Positions 52,321 to 60,774 of a stretch of 64,000 nucleotides of DNA are shown piece after piece. The translations under genes and the position numbers were made by a program. The notes below the pieces were generated by a model. The model was not told where the DNA came from and searched no databases. It worked only from the letters and a program-made list of their open reading frames with translations. The number at the start of each line of letters is the position of its first letter. Position 1 is the first letter of the stretch. The DNA lies in the NCBI RefSeq assembly GCF_003287455.1, contig NZ_PRLC01000011.1, positions 46,315 through 110,314 on the forward strand, read 5' to 3'. This DNA is from Faecalibacterium hattorii. GTDB lineage: Bacteria > Bacillota > Clostridia > Oscillospirales > Ruminococcaceae.

Positions 52321-52388
52321 CCGGATGCGTCTGTACGGGCCTCGTACATACGTACATAGCGAAAAGGCCAAGTTCTCCCATATACAGT
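52321..52388. repeat. GTAC-rich module, copy C (half)
   Basis: GTACATACGTACATAG, then CGAAAAGGCCAAGTT and ATATACAG repeat the right side of copy B; the left arm is degenerate. It ends at the stop codon of the helicase gene. Confidence 0.68.
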
Positions 52389-52389
52389 T

Positions 52390-53730
52390 TTATCCCCAGA
52401 GGGAAGTGGGCATCTCAGGCCGTACAAGTGCCTCAATTCCCAGATAGCCCCATACGCGGCGGCCTGCTGAGTTGGCGATGTTGTTGGTGTGCTCCAGGTT
52501 GTACTTTTTCAGGTTGGCAATCACGGCATCGCTGAAGCTCCGGGCTTTCAGAGCTACCAGGTTGTTCTCCTCACACCACATCTTATAAATGGTATAGAGG
52601 TCTTTGGAGCTAATGCAGGCATCCGCCTTGAGCCGAATATAGTCCTCGGCCTCCATGAAATCGAAGAAGTTGTTGTTGTCCCGCTTGACCAGCTCCCGGT
52701 TCTGCCGGGCGCGGTCACTCTCAGTAAACTTGAAGCCGTTCCTGACCAGACGCTGCAACCCCTCGAAAGCCCACAGGAAAATTCCCTCGGCCTCGGCGGC
52801 CATCTTCTCGGCGATGTCAGGGTCATCTACCCGGTCGGCGGGCTTGTCCCTGGTGGTCAGGACCAGTTGCCGCCGATAGAAGCCGTCGCTTCGGTCGTAC
52901 AGGGCTTGTAAGTCTCCATTGCTGAAAGCCAGCAGCCGGGCATACATCCAGCCCTGGTAGCTCTGCTTGCCTTTACGCTCCAGGTCCATCTGCCCCTGGG
53001 CCGTGACAATGGATTTGACGTAGTTGGTCTGCCGCAGGGCTTCCATCCGCATATCGTCGTCCACGCAGAGCAGGATGTGTTCCAGGTCGGCCCGGGCAAA
53101 ACGGTTCTCAGAGATTTTGCCGATGCTGCCGTCCTTCATATTAGTGCCGAACAGCTTGGACAACACCACGCCGATCTGACTTTTGCCCTCGCCGCCCCGG
53201 CCCTTGATAACCATCATCCGCTGGCCCTTGTTGCTGGGAATGAGGCAGTAACCTATAAACTCCTGGACAGTCGGAATATCTTCCGGGTGGAGCAGATCAA
53301 ACAGGAACCGCAGCCAGTGGGTAGGCTGGGCCGCTTTGGGGTTGTATCGGACCGGCAGCCGGTTGCGGATCACTTCCGGCTTGCCTTCCCGAAAGCTGCC
53401 GTTCAAGTTCAAGGTACCATTGGCCAGGTGGATACAGTTGGTGACTGGCGGGAAATCATCCACCTGGGCGGAGAGTTTCAGCAGGTCCAGAATGCTGCCT
53501 ACCTTGCGGGCCACGTTGTTGCTGGCGTAGTCCTTCAGTTCCGCATAGATGGTACTCCGCAGAGGCATCTCATCTGTTACCCGGCCATCTTCGGTGAAAA
53601 AGAAACCATTGCAGAAAACAATTTTGTGGGTCGAAATGAAGGTCTCACAGAAAACAGATTCGTTGATCCGGTAGCCTTCTTCCAGCCAGACCGGGTCATT
53701 GGAGCTGGGCCAATATTTCTTGTTTTTCAT
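52390..53730 (-). CDS. Phage/plasmid-type SF3 helicase (D5-like)
   Basis: A 446-residue replicative helicase of the D5/primase-C terminal type. Walker A KGRGGEGKS at about residues 176-184, Walker B in HILLCVDDDM, and downstream sensor motif LLAFSNGDL; the C-terminal 100 residues form a winged-helix-like region (LKADACISSKDLYTIYKMWC). Start ATG at 53730 overlaps the primase stop by 4 bases and has GAGGAGG. With the CHC2 protein it forms a split primase-helicase, as in satellite phages and integrative elements that replicate after excision. Confidence 0.88.
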   Translation of the reverse strand: MKNKKYWPSSNDPVWLEEGYRINESVFCETFISTHKIVFCNGFFFTEDGRVTDEMPLRSTIYAELKDYASNNVARKVGSILDLLKLSAQVDDFPPVTNCIHLANGTLNLNGSFREGKPEVIRNRLPVRYNPKAAQPTHWLRFLFDLLHPEDIPTVQEFIGYCLIPSNKGQRMMVIKGRGGEGKSQIGVVLSKLFGTNMKDGSIGKISENRFARADLEHILLCVDDDMRMEALRQTNYVKSIVTAQGQMDLERKGKQSYQGWMYARLLAFSNGDLQALYDRSDGFYRRQLVLTTRDKPADRVDDPDIAEKMAAEAEGIFLWAFEGLQRLVRNGFKFTESDRARQNRELVKRDNNNFFDFMEAEDYIRLKADACISSKDLYTIYKMWCEENNLVALKARSFSDAVIANLKKYNLEHTNNIANSAGRRVWGYLGIEALVRPEMPTSLWG

Positions 53731-54329
53731 GCAGCCTCCTCTCTGTCCAGGGTATTGAGGCGGGATTCGACCATCGGCAGAAGCTGACCGTCCAGCAGGC
53801 GCTTGGCAGCGGCTGCCTTCTTGGAGGTGGGCCCGAAGGCCAGGCAATCAATAAGGTCGTCCACAACGGCCATCATGTGCAGAGCCTCTACAAAATGCTC
53901 GTCCAGCGGTTCCTCCGGGGAGAGGGGAGCAAACTCTGTTTGCCACCGGGTCAGCAGGTCGCGGTAGTCGTGGAGGACCCGGAGACAGTAGAAGATTTCC
54001 TCTTGCTGGGTGTCTGAAGAGGCAGCGGCTGGCTTGGGCAGAGCGACTGCACCCGATGGAGGCTTGTCCGGGCTGAGTCCGAAGTCCTGGGTCAGCTTCC
54101 GGGCTGCCTGGAAGCTGCTGAGACCAAACAACTGGGCGGTAAGGTCAATGACATCGCCGGTGGCACCGCAGCCGAAGCAGTAATAATAGGTGTCATTCAG
54201 CTTCATGCTGGGGGTATGATCCTCGTGGAAAGGGCAGCGAGTCATCCAAGTAGTAGTGACAGGCAGGCCGTACAAGGCTGCGGTCTGCTTGACAGTGACG
54301 GATTCCTTTACGATTTTAAAAAGATTCAT
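53727..54329 (-). CDS. CHC2 zinc-finger primase-like protein
   Basis: A 200-residue protein with a DnaG-type CHC2 zinc-binding domain: Cys32-x2-His35 (RCPFHEDHTPSM) and Cys51-x2-Cys54 (CFGCGATGDVI). No TOPRIM catalytic domain follows; the rest is helical (HDYRDLLTRWQTEF..., LDEHFVEALHMMAVVDDLID). It therefore likely acts as the template-recognition half of a split primase with the overlapping helicase gene. Start at 54329. Confidence 0.86.
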   Translation of the reverse strand: MNLFKIVKESVTVKQTAALYGLPVTTTWMTRCPFHEDHTPSMKLNDTYYYCFGCGATGDVIDLTAQLFGLSSFQAARKLTQDFGLSPDKPPSGAVALPKPAAASSDTQQEEIFYCLRVLHDYRDLLTRWQTEFAPLSPEEPLDEHFVEALHMMAVVDDLIDCLAFGPTSKKAAAAKRLLDGQLLPMVESRLNTLDREEAA

Positions 54330-54682
54330 TTATACCTCGCTAATCTGGCATCTTATGGGCAGGGATACAGTACTTTGCCGTGGATAGAGGTGTACCTCGT
54401 TTCGGGGTACATCTGAGTCCATGACGAGTGAATTGGGTGCGTAACGTTTCGTTCCATACCTCCTTCCGCGAAAAAATAAAGCCTGACTTCTCCTTTCGAC
54501 TTTTTTCTTCTTGAGCCTGAGAGGGCCTTCAATGTATAATCAAAAAAGTTCCATAAACTGTAACCCGGTTATGGGTTGTAACCGGATTCGGAACTACCCT
54601 TTCACTAATAGGAGAAATCCGGGGTGCAAAACGGAACCATTTTTTAAAATTTTCAAAAAATTTTTTGGAGTGAGGTGGAGGC
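54330..54682. other. Divergent control region with nested inverted repeats
   Basis: A 353-base gap between the leftward primase and a rightward gene. It contains TGTACC-TCGTTTCG-GGGTACA (54391-54412) and a nested hairpin: outer AGTTCC (54547-54552)/GGAACT (54591-54596) and inner CCGGTTA (54565-54571)/TAACCGG (54579-54585). These may be regulator sites or part of a replication/transfer origin. TATAAT at 54536 lies near the rightward start. Confidence 0.5.
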
Positions 54683-55543
54683 GTGGTAAATCGGTATGCG
54701 AGAGGATTTCAGGATGACAGATGGGATGATGAATCCAGCATCAGTTTGACGAATGAGGCGCTGGAACGAGCCGCTGCGGCAGAACGTAAGATTGAGTTGG
54801 AAATCGCCCTGGAGCATGACGAGCACCCCCTCCATGACGAAGAAGAGCTAGAAACCGAGGAGGAAGAAGCCTCGCTAACCAGTGAAAAGCGGCTGAAACG
54901 GGAAATCCGGGCGGAAGCCGTTCGGCGTCTGGAGGAAGCCGCCCGGACTGAGGCGGACTTTTCTGTGGTGATAAAGGAGTGGGACAAGCTGGACCAGAAC
55001 CGGGAGCGCCGGGAACGGAATTACGAACACCTTCGGGGAGACTTGCCACTGGATTATCAGGCTGTTTCAGAACCCAAACTGATTCCCAGGTGGATGAATG
55101 ACACGGCGTACCGGCAGATGATGGCCGGAAACTTTCTGGATATCCTATTTAACTGCCCTTATCAGATGCACCAGCTGACCGCTGATCCATTTATCTCGCG
55201 TATGATTGAGGAGCTGAGCGAGGATCACAAGGAAGTTCTGTACTTTCTCTCCCTGCGGCTATGGAGTGCTACCCAGCTTGCCTTAGCTCGTGAGCAGTCC
55301 GACCGCAATATCCGAAAACTAAGGAAAACCATTCATAGAAATTTACAGCGACAGATGTTTGACTACCTGCATAGTAAACGGGAGCGAGGTAGAAGTCTGA
55401 CCCTGCGGGAACGCCAATTTATAGAGGAATATTCAGCCCTCGCAGAGGAACAAGGCAAAGATGTTGTGATTCGGCGGGAAAATAAGACGAACCGCAGAAA
55501 AGGAAAACCGCCCCTGGCGACAGGGACGGCTGAGGGGGAATAA
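54683..55543 (+). CDS. Sigma-factor-like accessory protein of element 1
   Basis: A 286-residue protein with GTG start preceded by GAGGTGGAGG. The first ~100 residues are extremely acidic and coiled-coil-like (LETEEEEASL...). The second half contains a region-4-like helix-turn-helix: MIEELSEDHKEVLYFLSLRL, WSATQLALAREQSDRNIRKL, RKTIHRNLQRQMFDYL. It resembles sigma-70 region 4-containing proteins of clostridial mobile elements, but without region 2 it is unlikely to act as a classical sigma factor. Role unknown; regulation of element genes is an inference. Confidence 0.6.
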   Translation: MVNRYARGFQDDRWDDESSISLTNEALERAAAAERKIELEIALEHDEHPLHDEEELETEEEEASLTSEKRLKREIRAEAVRRLEEAARTEADFSVVIKEWDKLDQNRERRERNYEHLRGDLPLDYQAVSEPKLIPRWMNDTAYRQMMAGNFLDILFNCPYQMHQLTADPFISRMIEELSEDHKEVLYFLSLRLWSATQLALAREQSDRNIRKLRKTIHRNLQRQMFDYLHSKRERGRSLTLRERQFIEEYSALAEEQGKDVVIRRENKTNRRKGKPPLATGTAEGE

Positions 55544-55550
55544 ATGCAGA

Positions 55551-56468
55551 ATGAAGAACTTGTTTGAGCAATCCCGTTCTCATTGGGTGCGGTACGATCA
55601 CTACGAGCTGAAAACGGCAAAAGACGGCAAACGGTACATCACCCCCGGCAAAGACACAAAGCCGGAGGTTTACAACCCGCTTAAAGAGGTTCCAGGCATC
55701 GTGCTGGACGCCCTGAATGTTGGAATGTTGATGATGAGCCGCAGCCCGGCGGTGGAAGTGGAGCGGGCAGTGTTGAAGTTTGTCACCCGGTATGGTTTAT
55801 TGGGTCTGATGACCGCTCTGCCCACCACGCCGGCCTTTATGGACTATGAGGCGGTTTACCTGCCGAAGAATCATTTCCTGAAAGAGGAATCCATGGACAC
55901 CGACCGGTATCTGGCTCTGTTTTATCCCTTTGACCAGCTGGACTTGGTGAAACGGGGAATTGAATCCGCATGGAAGGTTTCCGGGGACCGGACGATGGTT
56001 GCCCTGACCATGACCTTTATGGATGAACCCATGGCAAAAACTATGAGCTTCCAGCGGCAGTATGCGGAGCCTTATGACTGGGTCGCCCAGCAGTTCAAGG
56101 ACTGGGCTTTCACGCTGACCACCTCTATCTTGTACTACCAGGACTACCGTCTAATAGATCAAGACACCCGGGAATTGTACCAAAAAGCCATGGCTGCGTT
56201 CGGTGGGATTGCCCCCAGCTACCATATCGAGCTGCTGGACAAGCCCACCATTTACTGGGATTTTCACTCCCTGCTGCTGGGTATCCAGATGATGTTCAGC
56301 TTCATGCTGGTGGACGAGGAACATCCACTGCGACTGTGTAAGAACTGCCAGAAAGCATTTCTGGGCAGTCATGTCAACACCACCTTTTGCAGTCCCCAGT
56401 GCAAGAACCAGTACAACGTCCACAAGAGCCGGGAAAAAGCCAAAGGTGACCGGGCAGAAAACGAATGA
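55551..56468 (+). CDS. Zinc-ribbon accessory protein of element 1 (DUF6076-like)
   Basis: A 305-residue protein, 7 bases after the preceding gene. The last 45 residues form a C4 zinc ribbon: CKNCQKAFLGSH...FCSPQCKNQY with basic tail (VHKSREKAKGD), like CGNR/DUF6076-type proteins that accompany clostridial integrative elements. The large N-terminal part is helical with conserved-looking PFDQLDLVKRGIES. No enzymatic motif seen. The family name is a tentative recognition. Confidence 0.6.
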   Translation: MKNLFEQSRSHWVRYDHYELKTAKDGKRYITPGKDTKPEVYNPLKEVPGIVLDALNVGMLMMSRSPAVEVERAVLKFVTRYGLLGLMTALPTTPAFMDYEAVYLPKNHFLKEESMDTDRYLALFYPFDQLDLVKRGIESAWKVSGDRTMVALTMTFMDEPMAKTMSFQRQYAEPYDWVAQQFKDWAFTLTTSILYYQDYRLIDQDTRELYQKAMAAFGGIAPSYHIELLDKPTIYWDFHSLLLGIQMMFSFMLVDEEHPLRLCKNCQKAFLGSHVNTTFCSPQCKNQYNVHKSREKAKGDRAENE

Positions 56469-56905
56469 ATCCGCTGCGGCGGGGCTTTATATACCTTTGT
56501 TCCGCAGACAGCAAAAGGCTGGCAGCCTATGCTTTTGGGCACAAACTGCCAGCCTTTCTTTGTCGCTGTTGCTGCCCCGCAGGGGCACCTTTCGTACAGA
56601 GGAGCGAGGCGGGATAGCTCCCCCCAGCTGCCGTCTGCTGCACAAAGGTATAACACACTAGACTTTGTAACCAAAGTCGTGTGCCACGAAACCCCGGCGC
56701 GGTTTCTTTGGATTCTTCCGGCTATCGCGTTGCCTCCCGGCTTCAGGCAATAGCAGATGCGGGCGTCAACTCGTACACATGATCGAACTGAGCTTTGCGC
56801 TTATCACCAAAACATTCTGGTTGCCACAGCAATCAGGTTTCAGGGCAGAAGACATCTAAAGATGCTGAACTTCTGGATCGATCATACCGTCTTTTTTGAA
56901 CGGCT
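56469..56905. other. Junction region between mobility module and RiPP cassette
   Basis: A 437-base gap. It has a long-loop hairpin AAAGGCTGGCAG...CTGCCAGCCTTT (56514-56557), a likely terminator of the rightward operon. Further right lies non-coding sequence; on the minus strand just beyond the radical SAM 2 stop, another frame encodes a short continuation (MKPFKKDGMIDPEVQHL) that looks like the lost part of that protein. No other gene was found. Confidence 0.55.
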
Positions 56906-57790
56906 TCATTCTAACTGGGGTTGAGGACGGTTAAGAGCCGCAGTACATTTTCCAATTTTCCCGTCGGGCCAGAATACAAGACGATTTGGACGGGAGACAC
57001 AGTACATTTGATTATAACGCAGCATCCCGATTTTATCCAGATATGCAATATGCTTCGCAACCAACACCTCTTGAGTATCCTGGTGAAGGGGTGACAGATC
57101 GTGGGAGCCTTTGCCGCCCCAGTCACCAACTGCACAAACAAGTACATCGAAGCGTTTATCCTGTCCAAACAAACGGTAAAGGTAATCGTACCAACTGTAG
57201 TCCTCATCGCCGGCCAGAAGATTACGGCGTAGCGTGATATGGAAGGAGTACTCTTCCGGGGGCAACTTGGAAAGAGCGACCAGATTGTCAATGATGGTCC
57301 GCAGGGTTCCTTTGCCAGATACATGGGGCCGAGTCTTGTCATGGTTCCAACCATCAAGTGTAATTTGGTAGCTGGTAATTCCTGCCTGACAAAACTGACG
57401 GAACAGCTTTTCGTCCAGCAGATAACCATTGGTGGTCATCTTGGCAGTATACTGAAAGCCATGCTGTTTCTGCAAGTTCTGAATCATTTCAGAGACTTCC
57501 AATACAGTGTCTTTGCAAAGGATCGGTTCGCCTCCAAGCCATGCAAGCACAACCTGCTTATGCCGTGGGGCCTGCGCAGTGATATACTCTTCGATCTGAT
57601 CCAGTGTGTCACGGGTCATACTGGCTGCCGGGTGGTTTTTGTGGCAGTATGAACACTGAAAATTACACCCTTCAGTAGGAATCAGTGTGGCCATGAAGAC
57701 ATCCCAATTGAATTTTTGAGGTAATATTGGCTTGGGTTGAATACAACTGAAATTTTCTCCTAGGCAATCGGAGATGTATCCAGACATCAT
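56906..57790 (-). pseudogene. Radical SAM protein 2 of the cassette, C-terminally truncated
   Basis: A 294-residue radical SAM protein. The [4Fe-4S]-SAM motif is CNFQCSYCH (Cys42, 46, 49); later core features are WLGGEPIL, TTNGYLLDEKLF and TLDGWNHDKTRP, as in peptide-modifying enzymes. The C-terminal SPASM-like region starts (CVSRPNRLVFWPDGKIGKC) but stops soon after, leaving only two of the expected auxiliary-cluster cysteines; the following bases continue a plausible sequence in another frame for ~17 residues. Most likely a decayed or truncated second maturase, though a short active form cannot be excluded. Last gene of the leftward cassette operon, 31 bases after the MFS gene. Confidence 0.7.
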
Positions 57791-57821
57791 ATATAAGCCC
57801 TCTTGATATTGTAGACTAAAA

Positions 57822-59018
57822 TTAGTTGCCGTTCTTTTTTTCTTGAAGTGAAAGCAACCATGCGCTCTTCACAGAAAGACAGATGCCAATTCCAACTACG
57901 GTCATAAAAGCACCGAGGATGACAAAACAAGCCGTTGACCCGGCGCTCACCAGTAGTGATGAGCCAAACAGATAAAAAATTTCAGTAACATTGACGCCCA
58001 TGTTGAAGACGGAAAGCAGCTCGGCGCGATTGTCTTCCCTGCCGGCAGCATCTACAATGCTGTTTTGGACTTCTCCCAGCAGATAGGATGGAATATCCAA
58101 AAAAAGCGGAAGGATCAGCATAAATAGGATAGTCCAAACCGGCACATTGACCAAGCCCAACACACCAAGGGCTATTCCACTCAGAATGAAAAACAGTGCC
58201 ATCATTTGATTATAGTGTTCAGGCTTGGTACGGGCGAGAATCCGTTCGGACAGCAACTGAATTGCAGAATAACCCATAATAATTGCGGCGAGCCAGGTTT
58301 CATTGATCCCGCACAACTGCAGCTTCTCCGCATAGAAGAAATTGATCAGAATGCGGCCAATGTTCAAAGCTGCCAAAATCATTAGAAGCATCCATATCTT
58401 TTTCTGCTGAAACAACTGCGGATAGGGAATGTTTTTCTTTTGGCGCGTTTCACTTCTGGGCTGCACTGTTTCCTTGGGGATTTTTAAAGAGGTAAAGACA
58501 GCAACAAGGTTTGCGGCAATCGTTGCCAGAAGCAGACCCTTGATGCCAATCAGCGTGTACAGGACCGCATAAGCTAGGGTACTGGCAAAAAATCCGACAG
58601 TTCCATAATTGGCGACATGTGCAGATTTTTCAGCGTAATGTTCCTTTGAAAACATAATATAAATATAGCCGCTCTGCGTCCCAGAAGAAAAGGAAGCCGC
58701 TGTGCCTTCGAGGATAGCCTGTAAAATAAACAGACTATAATTGCAGCTTACATGAGCCAGCAAGAGGCAGGTTCTCGAAATGAGCAGCGCGATCTGGTAT
58801 AGTACCAACGTGGATTTATAGCCAATGCGATCGGTCAGCTTTCCGAGAGGAATCTCTGTGAGGAGGACCATAGTAGCCATAATTGCTTGCAAAATGAAGA
58901 ATTGGCTGAGAGAGATTCCTGCAGTGGTTCGTACCAGTAGAGAGACTGGGGAGAAAAACACCAGCCCATTGAGCAGAGAGGTAAGGTCAAGTGCATCTGT
59001 TTTCAGCTTTGCGTTCAT
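57822..59018 (-). CDS. MFS exporter of the RiPP cassette
   Basis: A 398-residue major facilitator superfamily protein with 12 predicted helices and motif A between helices 2 and 3 (GKLTDRIGYKS). It most likely exports the modified peptide or gives self-protection (inference from position between two radical SAM genes). The ATG at 59018 has GAGG nine bases upstream and lies inside the end of radical SAM gene 1 (32-base overlap), so expression is coupled. No peptidase domain is present, so leader removal must be done elsewhere. Confidence 0.88.
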   Translation of the reverse strand: MNAKLKTDALDLTSLLNGLVFFSPVSLLVRTTAGISLSQFFILQAIMATMVLLTEIPLGKLTDRIGYKSTLVLYQIALLISRTCLLLAHVSCNYSLFILQAILEGTAASFSSGTQSGYIYIMFSKEHYAEKSAHVANYGTVGFFASTLAYAVLYTLIGIKGLLLATIAANLVAVFTSLKIPKETVQPRSETRQKKNIPYPQLFQQKKIWMLLMILAALNIGRILINFFYAEKLQLCGINETWLAAIIMGYSAIQLLSERILARTKPEHYNQMMALFFILSGIALGVLGLVNVPVWTILFMLILPLFLDIPSYLLGEVQNSIVDAAGREDNRAELLSVFNMGVNVTEIFYLFGSSLLVSAGSTACFVILGAFMTVVGIGICLSVKSAWLLSLQEKKNGN

Positions 59019-60369
59019 TTTGATTCACCTCGTTATATTTGGATTTAATATAAGGAATAAACAGTGTTTTCATGAAGTGAGAAAAAACTTCTTCTTCATA
59101 TGTACAGCACTTTTTGAAATCGATTTGGTGGGACAGCTGACATCCGCCACCGCAGAAGCCACCGATTTTACAATCCTTACACTCCGCATAAGAATTGCAG
59201 GTTACAGCGACGGGCCGATAATTTGTTAAATTTTCATAGGAAAAATCAAAAAGGCTGTACCTAGATCTACCAACTGTGCAAGTACAACGATATGTTTTCA
59301 GATTCATATCAACATAAAAAACATTACTGGATGACGAAGTGCTCCAACAATAACTATGTGTTTGTTTATGCTCCCGCAAATTCAACTTTAGGCCCATTTT
59401 GTCGGCAAAGTTATAGCAGGTCTTTAAAAATGCCGCGTGAACATTGTCCGGGAGAGGCTTGCTTTGAAGCTCAGCGAGAATCTCACTTTCCATCATGATG
59501 TCAGGGAAATTTGTTTCATACAAACGATCATCTACTCGACCAATAGTCCACGCAAAGTTTTTATCCTGCAAAAGCTGTAACTTCTTCAAGTCATCCAGTG
59601 TATTCCAGATTTCTTTATGATTGTGCCTATCGATATTGGTTCCTAAGTCCACATGGATGCCGTAATGCAGAAGTGTCTTAATACAGCACAGGAGTTTGAA
59701 AGTTTCATTTGTATTGTTCCGGCTCGGATCAAGATCGTATCGCGTCATATAATTTAACGCCATACTGTCGATTGTGGGATAAATACCGCTGATGAAGCGA
59801 CGATTGATGATAAATTTCTTCAAATAATACGAAAGGAAACTTCCGTTTGTGGTGATATGAACAGTGGTTTTGTGCTCTTTGCAAAATTGGAGAATTTTAT
59901 CAATTACTTTCTCATTCTCGATCAGCAAGGGTTCGCCACCAAATAAACCCAGTCGAACGGTCTTGTTCGGATTTGCTTCCATATACTGTGCAATGATACT
60001 TAAAATTTTATCCAGAGTTTCATCACTGATAAGTTTCTTTTCCAAGGTTTTATCGTTTTGCTGATAGCAGTAAGTACAGTGCATGTTGCATTTATACGTA
60101 ATTGTTAAGATGAAAGTGACTTCTTCGCTTGACTTGTTTGAGTCGGTTTCATCGCTATCCAGCATTTTGTGGTATACTTCTTCGCTCACACCATGGTGGA
60201 GGAGATCTTTTGAGATGAGGAAACATCTATTGCTGTACGTATCAACAATAACACATTTTTCGGAATCAACATCTTCTAAATATTTATTTCCAAGGACCTG
60301 TGTCAGATCAAAATTCCCCTGTGCGTCTTTGGTTTCCACAAGCGTTCCGTTTTTCAATTCATAAAACAT
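58987..60369 (-). CDS. Radical SAM/SPASM peptide maturase 1
   Basis: A 460-residue radical SAM enzyme. N-terminal ~80 residues (ELKNGTLVETKDAQGNFDLT...) may be a leader-binding (RRE-like) domain. The SAM cluster motif is CNMHCTYC (Cys94, 98, 101), then GLFGGEPLL and TTNGSFLS. The C-terminal SPASM domain has multiple cysteines (HSYCWST, YRCTCTVG, CNSYAECKDCKIGGFCGGGC, KKCC), enough for auxiliary [4Fe-4S] clusters. Such enzymes make thioether, C-C or C-O crosslinks in ribosomal peptides. It follows the 34-residue precursor gene after an attenuator-like terminator. Start at 60369 (GGA upstream); an upstream frame extension has no support. Confidence 0.92.
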   Translation of the reverse strand: MFYELKNGTLVETKDAQGNFDLTQVLGNKYLEDVDSEKCVIVDTYSNRCFLISKDLLHHGVSEEVYHKMLDSDETDSNKSSEEVTFILTITYKCNMHCTYCYQQNDKTLEKKLISDETLDKILSIIAQYMEANPNKTVRLGLFGGEPLLIENEKVIDKILQFCKEHKTTVHITTNGSFLSYYLKKFIINRRFISGIYPTIDSMALNYMTRYDLDPSRNNTNETFKLLCCIKTLLHYGIHVDLGTNIDRHNHKEIWNTLDDLKKLQLLQDKNFAWTIGRVDDRLYETNFPDIMMESEILAELQSKPLPDNVHAAFLKTCYNFADKMGLKLNLREHKQTHSYCWSTSSSSNVFYVDMNLKTYRCTCTVGRSRYSLFDFSYENLTNYRPVAVTCNSYAECKDCKIGGFCGGGCQLSHQIDFKKCCTYEEEVFSHFMKTLFIPYIKSKYNEVNQNERKAENRCT

Positions 60370-60383
60370 GGTTCCATTATACA

Positions 60384-60419
60384 GAAAAATCCCAAGAAGC
60401 AAACATTTGCTCCTTGGGA
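60384..60419 (-). terminator. Terminator/attenuator between precursor and maturase genes
   Basis: On the minus strand CCCAAGGAGCAAA / TTTGCTTCTTGGG (13-bp stem with one G-T pair, TG loop) is followed by TTTTTCTG. It ends 13 bases after the precursor stop and 15 bases before the maturase start, a typical device for making more precursor than enzyme. Confidence 0.82.
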
Positions 60420-60431
60420 AACCGTCACTGA

Positions 60432-60536
60432 TCAGTAGAGGCGGTGCCCGTTGTCATCATCGCAGCTAACGATAACAACCGCGTCGTTTGCCTTCATCTC
60501 TTCCAGCTCTTCATTGGAAAAAGTTACGGTATACAT
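60432..60536 (-). CDS. 34-residue RiPP precursor peptide
   Basis: Translated from ATG at 60536 with AAGGAG eight bases upstream, the peptide starts MYTVTFSNEELEEMKAND and ends AVVIVSCDDDNGHRLY. The first part looks like a leader (amphipathic, acidic ELEEM helix); the last ~12 residues, with Cys25 followed by three Asp, Asn-Gly, His-Arg and terminal Leu-Tyr, are the likely core. There is no signal peptide. Its place, first in an operon with two radical SAM proteins and an exporter and followed by an attenuator, marks it as the substrate. The type of crosslink is not predictable from this alone; Cys-to-Asp thioether is one possibility. Confidence 0.82.
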   Translation of the reverse strand: MYTVTFSNEELEEMKANDAVVIVSCDDDNGHRLY

Positions 60537-60623
60537 TTTCTGTTTCTCCTTTCTTTTTTCAGCTCTGGATGTTTGGTTCATCGCTGTGACTATATTGTAG
60601 CAGCACGACGCACTTCTGAACAT

Positions 60624-60659
60624 ATCGTACCAAGTTACTTTCAAATAACACAAAACGAT
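60624..60659. promoter_or_regulatory. 36-bp dyad operator upstream of the precursor gene
   Basis: ATCGT-N5-GTTA-N8-TAAC-N5-ACGAT is a perfect dyad in all 18 defined positions. On the minus strand its last ACGAT is followed, 29 bases from that A, by TACAAT, the probable -10 of the precursor promoter, which has no good -35, as in activator-dependent promoters. The same dyad stands at 61957-61992. Confidence 0.75.
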
Positions 60660-60692
60660 AAGTTGGATTCCAATGAACTTATTCCTTTTTGA

Positions 60693-60739
60693 TTTCCAGC
60701 TATCAACGACTGGAAAATTAGCTTGATATCCTTTATAAT
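60693..60739 (+). promoter_or_regulatory. Regulator promoter with TTTCCAG/CTGGAAA inverted repeat
   Basis: TTTCCAG-N10-CTGGAAA (60693-60716) overlaps the -35 position of a promoter whose -10 is TATAAT (60734-60739), 36 bases before the regulator ATG. It may allow control of the regulator gene. Confidence 0.55.
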
Positions 60740-60774
60740 TATAAGAACTCTTTATTCAATCTGGGGTGGTTTCA

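Noticed and set aside
51243..52388. CRISPR array
   Set aside because: Repeat arms vary, units are irregularly spaced and no spacer of constant length exists; no cas genes are near.
60537..60653. Longer precursor peptide starting at 60653
   Set aside because: The extension crosses the AAGGAG ribosome site and probable -10 region and has no start signal of its own.
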